DNA of 6,346 bases, taken from Burkholderiaceae bacterium. GTDB taxonomy: Bacteria > Pseudomonadota > Gammaproteobacteria > Burkholderiales > Burkholderiaceae. Numbering within the stretch: position 1 is the stretch's first letter; every line of letters starts with the position of its first letter. The stretch is from assembly GCA_022701845.1 (NCBI GenBank), contig JAKONS010000017.1:1-6346 (forward strand). The letters run 5' to 3'. A program made the translations under genes and the position numbers. Below are positions 1 through 6,346 of the stretch, one piece after another. The notes under the pieces are model-generated. The model did not search any database. It was not told the origin of the DNA and saw only the letters and a program-made list of their open reading frames with translations.

Positions 1-1964
1 AGCATGTCGCCCATGCCCAGCAGCGCTTCGGCGCCCATCTGGTCGAGGATGGTGCGGCTGTCGATCTTGGAGCCCACCGAGAACGCGATGCGGGTGGGGA
101 TGTTGGCCTTGATCAGGCCGGTGATCACGTCCACGCTCGGGCGCTGGGTGGCCAGCACCAGGTGGATGCCGGCAGCGCGCGCCTTCTGCGCCAGGCGAGC
201 GATCAGCTCCTCGATCTTCTTGCCGACCACCATCATCAGGTCGGCCAGCTCGTCGATCACCACCACGATGTGCGGCAGACGGTCCAGCGGCTCGGGCGAA
301 TCGGGCGTCAGGCTGAACGGGTTGTAGATGAACTCCTCGCGCGCCTTGGCCTCGTCGAGCTTGACGTTGTAGCCCGCCAGGTTGCGCACGCCCAGCTTGC
401 TCATCAGCTTGTAGCGGCGCTCCATCTCGGCCACGCACCAGTTGAGCCCGTGCGCCGCCTGGCGCATGTCGGTGACCACCGGCGCCAGCAGGTGCGGAAT
501 GCCTTCGTACACCGACATCTCGAGCATCTTCGGGTCGATCATCAGCAGCCTGACGTCGCGCGCATCGGCCTTGTAGAGCAGGCTGAGGATCATCGCGTTG
601 ATGCCGACCGACTTGCCCGAACCGGTGGTACCGGCCACCAGCACGTGCGGCATCTTGGCCAGGTCGGCCACCACCGGATTGCCGACGATGTCCTTGCCGA
701 GCGCGATGGTCAGCATCGACTTCGCCTCGTGGTAGACCTGCGACCCGAGGATTTCGGAGAGCTTGATCGTCTGGCGCTTGGCGTTGGGCAGCTCCAGCGC
801 CATGAAGTTCTTGCCGGGCACCGTCTCCACCACCCGGATCGACACCAGCGACAGGGAGCGCGCCAGATCCTTGGCCAGGCCCACCACCTGCGAGCCCTTC
901 ACACCGACGGCCGGCTCGATCTCGTAGCGGGTGATGACCGGCCCCGGCGAGGCGGCGATCACATGCACCTGCACGCCGAAATCCTTGAGCTTCTTCTCGA
1001 TCATCCGGCTGGTCATCTCCAGCGTCTCCGGCGCGACCGTCTCCTGGCGCTGCAGCGCCGCGTCCAGCAGATCGATCTGCGGCAGGTGGCTGTCGGGCAT
1101 CTCGTTGAAGAGCGGCTTCTGGCGTTCCTTGGCAACACGTTCGCTGCGCGCCGGCTCCGCGGCCACGAGTGGCTCGGTGAGTACCGGCGGCGATGGCGTG
1201 CGCACCGGATGGTGGTCGATCTCGGCGCGCTCCTCGATGACGATCTCTTCGCGCTCGCGGGCCGCGCGCTTGCCGGCCTCCTTGTCTTCCGCGATTTCCC
1301 GTTGCTCGCGCCGGGTCTGCACCAGCGCATGCAGCCGCGCACCGAGCCGCTCGGCCAGCTGGCCCCAGGAGAACCGGAACACCAACGCCGAGCCCGCCAC
1401 CATCAGCACGATGCACAACAAGCCGGAGCCGACGAAGCCCAGCCAACGCATCGCGGCGGGGCCGGTCACGAAGCCGAGCACGCCGCCCGAGTGTCGGCCG
1501 GGCAGCATCTCCTCGAACCGGTAGAGCCGTGTCCACTCGAGCGCGGTGCTCGAACCCAGCAGCAGCACCAGCCCGATCCAGAAGGCGATCCGGTGCGCCG
1601 TCCAGGTGCGCGGCCCTTCTGCCGCGGTGCCGCCCCGCATCCAGCGCGCCAGCGACGTCAGCCAGGCCCGCACCGCGGCGGCGAAGCACCACCACACCGA
1701 GAAGCCGAGCAGGAAATAGCTGGCATCGGCCAGCACCGCGCCGATGCGGCCGCCCCAGTTCGCCACCGACGTCATCCCCGGCACACCGGTGGTCGACCAG
1801 GCCGGATCGCGCGCGGAATAGCTGAGCATGGCGATCAGCCAGAAAGCCATCGCGACGAGACCGACGAGCAGGGCGAGTTCATGGGCGAAGCCACCGACGG
1901 CGCCGCGTTCCGGCGCCTTGGTCTTGGCGCTGCGCGCGTTGAGTTTTTCGAGTGAATAAGTCAT
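1..1964 (-). CDS. ftsK: DNA translocase FtsK (3' end cut off by the window edge)
   Basis: FtsK is an inner-membrane, septum-located ATPase that pumps chromosomal DNA during cell division and activates XerCD dimer resolution. 654 codons are visible in one unbroken frame and the frame is still open at base 1. The N-terminal FtsK_4TM region has hydrophobic segments at about residues 29-48, 76-99, 125-142 and 175-198. A charged Glu/Arg-rich linker of only about 100 residues follows, far shorter than in E. coli FtsK. The alpha/beta motor starts near residue 300. Walker A is GTTGSGKS at residues 445-452 and Walker B ends in IDE with Asp571. The conserved [18 protein letters not shown] block comes next, and the visible part ends in LLGMGDML. 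The remaining motor end and the KOPS-reading gamma domain should lie to the left. The ATG at 1962-1964 gives the expected short cytoplasmic start (MTYSLEKLN), but no good Shine-Dalgarno precedes it. The regulator gene ends only 30 bases upstream, so cotranscription is likely (inferred). Confidence 0.97.
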   Translation of the reverse strand, partial: MTYSLEKLNARSAKTKAPERGAVGGFAHELALLVGLVAMAFWLIAMLSYSARDPAWSTTGVPGMTSVANWGGRIGAVLADASYFLLGFSVWWCFAAAVRAWLTSLARWMRGGTAAEGPRTWTAHRIAFWIGLVLLLGSSTALEWTRLYRFEEMLPGRHSGGVLGFVTGPAAMRWLGFVGSGLLCIVLMVAGSALVFRFSWGQLAERLGARLHALVQTRREQREIAEDKEAGKRAAREREEIVIEERAEIDHHPVRTPSPPVLTEPLVAAEPARSERVAKERQKPLFNEMPDSHLPQIDLLDAALQRQETVAPETLEMTSRMIEKKLKDFGVQVHVIAASPGPVITRYEIEPAVGVKGSQVVGLAKDLARSLSLVSIRVVETVPGKNFMALELPNAKRQTIKLSEILGSQVYHEAKSMLTIALGKDIVGNPVVADLAKMPHVLVAGTTGSGKSVGINAMILSLLYKADARDVRLLMIDPKMLEMSVYEGIPHLLAPVVTDMRQAAHGLNWCVAEMERRYKLMSKLGVRNLAGYNVKLDEAKAREEFIYNPFSLTPDSPEPLDRLPHIVVVIDELADLMMVVGKKIEELIARLAQKARAAGIHLVLATQRPSVDVITGLIKANIPTRIAFSVGSKIDSRTILDQMGAEALLGMGDM

Positions 1965-1994
1965 ATGTGAGCGCGGACAAGCTTACCCGAACGC

Positions 1995-2708
1995 TTACGC
2001 GTTCCCGGCTGCTTCTTCGGGATCTTTGGTGCCGGATACGTCGACCAGCCGCCCTTCGTAGACCTGCATCGATCCGTCCTCGAGCACCTCCACGAAACCA
2101 CGCTCCTCCAGGTCCTTCATGACCCGGCTGACCATCTCGCGCGACGCGCCGACCATCTTCGCGATGTCCTGCCGCGAGCGCTTCTCGGTCACCAGGCCGA
2201 CACCGTCGGCCGTCCGCACCGCGCCGTCGATGAGCACCCGGGCCACCCGGCCGTAGACATCCATCAAGGCCAGCGACTCGATCGTGCGGTCGGCGTTGCG
2301 CAGCCGCCTGACCAAGCCGACCAGCACCGAGCGGCCCACCGATCCCTCCGGCGGCAGGCAGTGCAGGAAAGCCTCGCGGTCGAGCACCAGGGTGTCGGTC
2401 TGCATTTCGGCGCGCACCGTGGCCGAATGCGGCTCGCCGTCGATCAGGCTCATCTCGCCCACCGGGTCGCCCGGGCGCAGGCTGGCGAAGATCACCTCGC
2501 GCCCGCGCTCGTCCGAGGTCACGACACGGGCGCGACCGGAAATCAGCATGTACAGATCGGCGGACCGCTGGCCGCGCTCGACCAGGATTTCGCCGCGCCG
2601 AAACCGGCGTTTGGAAACCGCGCTCGCCAGGAATTGCGCCTGGTCGGCTGTCAACAACGCGAAAAGCGGCACTCTGCGCAGCAGATCGAGGTCGGAAACC
2701 ATGGCCAT
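1995..2708 (-). CDS. Crp/Fnr-family transcriptional regulator (resembles Bordetella Btr)
   Basis: A 237-residue protein with a cyclic-nucleotide-binding-type beta barrel (about residues 15-120), a dimerisation helix (about 125-160) and a winged helix-turn-helix (about 165-220). The barrel keeps the GEMSLIDGEPHSATVRAE block, but His94 stands where CRP has its cAMP-phosphate-binding Arg. There is only one cysteine (Cys117) and no N-terminal cysteine cluster, so neither classical cAMP binding nor FNR-type Fe-S sensing is supported. The recognition helix reads REMVSR (190-195), combining the CRP-like Arg-Glu with the FNR-like Ser-Arg. The start at 2706-2708 is preferred because AGGA lies 8 nt upstream; a second in-frame ATG at 2700-2702 would remove two residues. 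The same frame stays open far upstream, antisense to trxB, but that part has no family resemblance. The gene is divergent from trxB and lies just upstream of ftsK. Its resemblance to Btr is from memory; effector and targets are unknown. Confidence 0.93.
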   Translation of the reverse strand: MAMVSDLDLLRRVPLFALLTADQAQFLASAVSKRRFRRGEILVERGQRSADLYMLISGRARVVTSDERGREVIFASLRPGDPVGEMSLIDGEPHSATVRAEMQTDTLVLDREAFLHCLPPEGSVGRSVLVGLVRRLRNADRTIESLALMDVYGRVARVLIDGAVRTADGVGLVTEKRSRQDIAKMVGASREMVSRVMKDLEERGFVEVLEDGSMQVYEGRLVDVSGTKDPEEAAGNA

Positions 2709-3815
<1,107 letters not shown>

Positions 3816-3825
3816 TGCACGCGTC

Positions 3826-3854
3826 TTGAGCGCACTCTGCGGGCGGGCTATAAT
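3826..3854 (+). promoter_or_regulatory. Sigma-70-type promoter of rpmB-rpmG
   Basis: The -35 hexamer TTGAGC (3826-3831, four of six consensus bases) is followed by exactly 17 bp and a perfect -10 TATAAT (3849-3854). Transcription would start near 3861, about 140 bases before the rpmB ATG. The promoter lies just after the trxB stop with no obvious intrinsic terminator between, so some read-through from trxB is possible. It is the strongest promoter match in the window, which fits ribosomal protein genes. Confidence 0.85.
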
Positions 3855-3858
3855 CGGC

Positions 3859-3967
3859 GGCTTTGCTGAATCAAGCAGCCGTCCTTCGGCTTCGAGTTTC
3901 CGGTAAATCGGGGTTACCGCCACCCATTCCTGGCGAGGTGAGGCTGCTTGCGGGATCGTCGAGATCC
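3859..3967 (+). promoter_or_regulatory. Candidate structured 5' leader of rpmB-rpmG
   Basis: The leader holds several possible helices. CAAGCAGCC (3872-3880) pairs perfectly over 9 bp with GGCTGCTTG (3942-3950) and encloses two small hairpins: CGGTAA/TTACCG (3901-3906 with 3914-3919) and CGCCA/TGGCG (3918-3922 with 3931-3935). These two share bases 3918-3919 and so compete at their junction. The 5' strand of the 9-bp helix can instead fold locally, GGC plus TGCT (3859-3867) with AGCAGCC (3874-3880), which would exclude the long-range helix. A third hairpin, GGATC/GATCC (3953-3957 with 3963-3967), follows. The rpmB Shine-Dalgarno lies 22 nt after it. The pairings are seen in the sequence; a regulatory role such as autogenous control by L28 or L33 is inference. 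I cannot assign it to a known leader family. Confidence 0.45.
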
Positions 3968-4001
3968 TTCACACAGCCGGTTAGCTATCGGAGTGACTTC
4001 A

Positions 4002-4235
4002 ATGGCACGCGTATGTGCAGTAACGGGCAAAGGCCCGATGTCGGGGAACAATGTTTCCCACGCCAACAACAAAACCAAGCGCCGGTTCCTTCCGAACCTG
4101 CAATACCGTCGTTTCTGGGTCGAGACCGAAAACCGCTGGATTCGTCTGCGTGTTTCGAGCGCCGCTCTGCGCCTGATCGACAAGAACGGCATCGACTCCG
4201 TGCTCGCAGACCTGCGCGCTCGCGGTCAAGCCTAA
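4002..4235 (+). CDS. rpmB: 50S ribosomal protein L28
   Basis: A structural protein of the large ribosomal subunit. The 77 residues are close to the 78 of E. coli and align end to end: the start [12 protein letters not shown], the [19 protein letters not shown] core (about residues 14-33), RFWVE, and the closing [17 protein letters not shown]. There is a single cysteine (Cys5) and no CxxC pairs, so this is the zinc-free form. The ATG at 4002-4004 is fixed by GGAG at 3990-3993, eight bases upstream, and by the family N terminus. rpmG follows after 19 bases in the usual rpmB-rpmG operon. Expression is likely driven from the promoter at 3826-3854 through the folded leader. Confidence 0.98.
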   Translation: MARVCAVTGKGPMSGNNVSHANNKTKRRFLPNLQYRRFWVETENRWIRLRVSSAALRLIDKNGIDSVLADLRARGQA

Positions 4236-4254
4236 CCTTTAGGAGCACTGCACC

Positions 4255-4425
4255 ATGGCAACCAAAGGCGGACGCGAAAAGATCAAGCTGGAATCCACTG
4301 CTGGAACCGGCCACTTCTACACCACCACCAAGAACAAGAAGACGATGCCTGAGAAGATGTCGATTTCCAAGTTCGACCCGAAGGCTCGCAAGCATGTCGA
4401 GTACAAGGAAATCAAGCTGAAGTGA
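4255..4425 (+). CDS. rpmG: 50S ribosomal protein L33
   Basis: A small basic protein of the large ribosomal subunit, near the E site. The 56 residues match the E. coli length of 55, and the sequence is typical: [21 protein letters not shown], then the TTKNKK block (residues 24-29), [11 protein letters not shown], and the basic end [10 protein letters not shown]. It has no cysteine, so it is the zinc-independent form. A strong AGGAG at 4241-4245 lies nine bases before the ATG. It is the last gene of the rpmB-rpmG unit; an intrinsic terminator begins 16 bases after the stop. Confidence 0.98.
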   Translation: MATKGGREKIKLESTAGTGHFYTTTKNKKTMPEKMSISKFDPKARKHVEYKEIKLK

Positions 4426-4441
4426 TTCGGCTGTTTTCCTG

Positions 4442-4476
4442 AAAAAGCCGCCCGGCGCAAGTCGGGCGGCTTTTTT
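4442..4476 (+). terminator. Rho-independent terminator of rpmB-rpmG
   Basis: A perfect 8-bp GC stem, GCCGCCCG (4447-4454) with CGGGCGGC (4463-4470), closes an 8-nt loop. It is followed by six T (4471-4476) and preceded by five A (4442-4446), which extend the stem. Position and strand fit the end of rpmG. Confidence 0.95.
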
Positions 4477-4522
4477 GTTGCCGCCTGCGCTGACGATATT
4501 CCCGCGCACACCGAGCGACGGC

Positions 4523-4556
4523 AAAAAAAACGCTGCACGAAGGCAGCGTTTTTTTT
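4523..4556. terminator. Bidirectional terminator between rpmG and infA
   Basis: The stem CGCTGC (4531-4536) with GCAGCG (4543-4548) encloses a 6-nt loop. It is flanked by eight A (4523-4530) and eight T (4549-4556), so the hairpin is followed by a U tract on either strand. On the minus strand it lies 31 bases after the infA stop and is the expected infA terminator. On the plus strand it backs up the rpmG terminator. Confidence 0.93.
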
Positions 4557-4587
4557 GGGCGTTACGCCCCCAGCGGCAAGCGACGAA

Positions 4588-4836
4588 TCAACGGTTCGGG
4601 TTCATCGGCGGACGGCCCGCGATGTGACGGAACACGATGCGTCCCTTGCTCAGGTCGTAAGGCGACATTTCGAGCGATACCGCATCGCCGGCAATCACGC
4701 GAATGTTGTGGCGGCGCATCTTGCCGCCGGTGTAGGCCACCAGTTGGTGACCGTTTTCCAGGGTGACGCGATAGCGGGAGTCGGGCAGCACTTCGTCCAC
4801 CTTTCCACGCATCTCGATCAGTTCCTCTTTTGCCAT
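4588..4836 (-). CDS. infA: Translation initiation factor IF-1 (form with C-terminal tail)
   Basis: IF-1 binds the A site of the 30S subunit during initiation and helps IF-2 and IF-3. The 82 residues form one S1-like OB fold. Residues 1-70 match E. coli IF-1 closely: [11 protein letters not shown] at the start, [10 protein letters not shown] near 26-35, [10 protein letters not shown] near 38-47, GD at 50-51, and [12 protein letters not shown] at 59-70. The last 12 residues, ending RPPMNPNR, extend beyond the 72-residue E. coli protein. This gene stands alone rather than in a ribosomal protein operon, which together with the tail suggests one of several infA copies, as reported in betaproteobacteria (inferred). 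The ATG at 4834-4836 matches the family start. The Shine-Dalgarno is weak: a purine-rich AGAGAAAGA lies upstream. It converges on rpmB-rpmG. Confidence 0.96.
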   Translation of the reverse strand: MAKEELIEMRGKVDEVLPDSRYRVTLENGHQLVAYTGGKMRRHNIRVIAGDAVSLEMSPYDLSKGRIVFRHIAGRPPMNPNR

Positions 4837-4854
4837 GTAATCTTTCTCTGTTGG

Positions 4855-4937
4855 GGAAGCGACATGCGCACGGCGACGCTTCCGTCCGAAAACCCGGTCA
4901 TGCGCCCGGCCGAATCGGCCGACAGCCGTGCGGGCTG
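4855..4937 (-). promoter_or_regulatory. Hairpin-rich 5' leader of infA
   Basis: Three perfect small stems lie within 83 bases upstream of infA: GGAAGCG/CGCTTCC (4855-4861 with 4877-4883, 15-nt loop), CGGCCG/CGGCCG (4907-4912 with 4916-4921, 3-nt loop) and CAGCC/GGCTG (4923-4927 with 4933-4937, 5-nt loop). None is followed by a U tract on the minus strand, so they do not look like terminators. If transcription starts near 5020 all three would be in the infA leader RNA. Function is unknown. Confidence 0.3.
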
Positions 4938-5026
4938 CCTGGTGGGCGTAGTGGAAATCCGGTGAATACGCTCCCTCTGGAACGCTGCAGAAAAGACTCG
5001 GCAGGATGAGGAGCGGACAACCGCGG

Positions 5027-5032
5027 ATTATA
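5027..5032 (-). promoter_or_regulatory. Probable -10 box of the infA promoter
   Basis: The minus strand reads a perfect TATAAT from 5032 to 5027. No recognisable -35 hexamer lies 16-19 bases upstream (the bases there read around CAGCTG). Transcription would start near 5020 and give a leader of roughly 180 nt before infA. No intrinsic terminator is visible between the upstream regulator gene and this site. Confidence 0.5.
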
Positions 5033-5078
5033 CATCGCTCGGCCGCATGCAGCTGGTGTGGTAATTGTGCGAGGCCCG

Positions 5079-6346
5079 TCAAACCATGGCGCGGATCAAT
5101 GCCCCCAGGTCCCGATAAGCCTGCTCCACCTCCGGCGAGAACGGCATGCCGCAACTCAGGCGAATGAATCGTTCGTAGCGTCCGCTGTTGGAGAACATCG
5201 GACCGGGCGCGATACGGATACCGCGCGCCAGCGCCTGCTCGTGCAGCAGAGTCGACGAAGCCCCCGACGGGAGCTCCAGCCACAGGCTGAGGCCGCCGGG
5301 CGGCAGGCTCAGCCGGACACCCGGCGGAAAGTGGGTGGCGATGGCCTGCGCGCTCGATTCGCGCTGGGTGCGCAGGGCGGCTCGCAAGACACGCAGTCGA
5401 CGCTCGAAGGACGGCGCATTCACGCCGCGCGCTGCCAGCAGTTGCGACCAGCTCTGCATATTGCGGGTGCGCGCGTATTTGAGCATCTGCACGCGGGTGT
5501 GCCAGCGGCCGGCATTCATCCAGCCCTGGCGCAGGCCGGGCGCGAAGGTCTTGTTGAACGATGCGCAGTAGATCACCTGCCCTTCGGTATCCCACGCCTT
5601 GATGGGACGCACCGGGTGCAGCGCCTCGACCAGGTCGCGGTAGATGTCGTCCTCGATCAGCGCCAGGCCGTGTTCGGTACAGAACGCCAATAGCCGCTGC
5701 TTGTGGCTGTCCGGCATGACGCAGCCGGTCGGCATCTGCAGATGCGGCACCACGATGACCACCTTGATACGCGGCTGGTTCTGCACCGCCAGCTCGAGCG
5801 CTTCGAGCGATATTCCGGTGTGCGGGCTGCTGGGAATTTCCAGCGTGCGCAGCCCCTGCGTCTCGATGCCCTGGAGCAGACCGAAAAAGGTGGGCGATTC
5901 CACCGCGACGATGTCGCCCGGCGACGTGGTCGCCGCCAGTGCCAGGTTCACCGCTTCCGAATTGCCCAGCGTCGCCATCACGTCTTCCGGCGCGATACGG
6001 ACGCCGCAGGCCAGCGCATGCATCGCCATCGCCGCCTGGAACTCCGGATGGGTGCCGCGGATGGTGGCGCCTTGCAGCAGGATGTTCGGCTGCTCGCGCA
6101 GCAGCGCCACCGCCGCGCGGTTCAGGGTGGCGGCATCGAACAATTCGGCGGCCGGCATCGCCGTACCCAGATCGACCCGGACATGGGCCTGCCGCGCCTT
6201 TTCCAAAAACAGCGATATACGCGGATTGATGCCGCTGAAAGGCGATGCATCGACCTCGGGCGAGTGGTGCAGCTCCGGCTCGCGCGCGGCAGGTAATGCC
6301 AGTACCGCCGGAGCACGCACGAAATAGCCGATGCGGGGGCGTGCCT
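5079..6346 (-). CDS. MocR-type GntR regulator with aminotransferase domain (5' end cut off by the window edge)
   Basis: MocR regulators fuse a GntR winged helix to a fold-type I aminotransferase domain that binds PLP and acts as an effector sensor. The frame is open to base 6346. The first visible residues, [10 protein letters not shown], look like the last wing of the GntR domain, so an internal GTG at 6318-6320 is not the true start. The rest is a full aminotransferase domain: GNSEAVNLA (6000-5962) and the PLP-phosphate region, PHLQMPTG around 5750-5727, Asp in EDDIY at 5646-5648 (expected to contact the PLP ring nitrogen), Lys of [11 protein letters not shown] at 5550-5552 (expected Schiff-base lysine), and RLSCG near 5159-5145 for substrate carboxylate binding. 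All key residues appear intact. The regulated gene is usually adjacent and divergent, so it should lie to the right, outside the window. Ligand and target cannot be told. Confidence 0.92.
   Translation of the reverse strand, partial: ARPRIGYFVRAPAVLALPAAREPELHHSPEVDASPFSGINPRISLFLEKARQAHVRVDLGTAMPAAELFDAATLNRAAVALLREQPNILLQGATIRGTHPEFQAAMAMHALACGVRIAPEDVMATLGNSEAVNLALAATTSPGDIVAVESPTFFGLLQGIETQGLRTLEIPSSPHTGISLEALELAVQNQPRIKVVIVVPHLQMPTGCVMPDSHKQRLLAFCTEHGLALIEDDIYRDLVEALHPVRPIKAWDTEGQVIYCASFNKTFAPGLRQGWMNAGRWHTRVQMLKYARTRNMQSWSQLLAARGVNAPSFERRLRVLRAALRTQRESSAQAIATHFPPGVRLSLPPGGLSLWLELPSGASSTLLHEQALARGIRIAPGPMFSNSGRYERFIRLSCGMPFSPEVEQAYRDLGALIRAMV

Noticed and set aside
162..1955. A 597-codon open frame on the plus strand opposite ftsK
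   Set aside because: It is rich in His, Arg, Gln and Ala, has no domain pattern, and lies exactly antisense to a clearly conserved gene; it results from the GC-rich codon use of ftsK.
3948..4001. Extension of rpmB to an upstream non-ATG start
   Set aside because: L28 begins with MxRVCxVTGK at the ATG of 4002, which has a well-placed GGAG; the extension lies in the leader RNA.
4837..5595. Upstream extension of the infA frame to 335 codons
   Set aside because: It runs through the infA leader and out of frame across the MocR gene; only the last 82 codons resemble a known family.
5058..6327. Several open frames of 127-227 codons on the plus strand opposite the MocR gene
   Set aside because: They are antisense to conserved aminotransferase coding sequence, with arginine/serine-rich content and no domain pattern.

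Overview
The window looks like ordinary core chromosome of a GC-rich betaproteobacterium, most likely Burkholderiales and perhaps near the Bordetella/Achromobacter group. This rests on the strong GC bias at third positions, the cysteine-poor L28/L33 pair, a stand-alone infA whose product has a short C-terminal tail, and a Crp/Fnr-type regulator between trxB and ftsK. The placement is inferred from protein resemblance and gene order, not from a database search.

Layout from left to right. Bases 1-1964 (minus strand) hold the first 654 codons of ftsK, the septal DNA translocase; the gene runs off the left edge. Thirty bases upstream of it, on the same strand, is a 237-residue Crp/Fnr-family regulator (1995-2708). 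A 147-bp divergent intergenic region separates this from trxB, thioredoxin reductase (2856-3815, plus strand). Next comes a clear sigma-70-type promoter (3826-3854), a leader of about 140 nt with several possible helices, and the ribosomal protein genes rpmB (L28, 4002-4235) and rpmG (L33, 4255-4425). This pair ends at a strong intrinsic terminator (4442-4476). A second terminator at 4523-4556 is symmetrical and serves the converging infA gene (4588-4836, minus strand). infA has a long upstream region with three short hairpins and a TATAAT box at 5027-5032. The right end (5079-6346, minus strand) is the aminotransferase part of a MocR-type GntR regulator, whose DNA-binding domain lies almost wholly beyond the edge.

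The genes fall into housekeeping groups: chromosome segregation at division (ftsK), thiol redox balance (trxB), and translation (rpmB, rpmG, infA), with two transcription regulators whose effectors and targets cannot be read from the sequence. I see no mobile element, CRISPR array, tRNA, rRNA or integration scar. No stretch longer than about 250 bases lacks a gene. I do not see a new multi-gene system. The points most worth checking are the folded rpmB-rpmG leader, the infA leader, and the mixed CRP/FNR character of the regulator next to ftsK.
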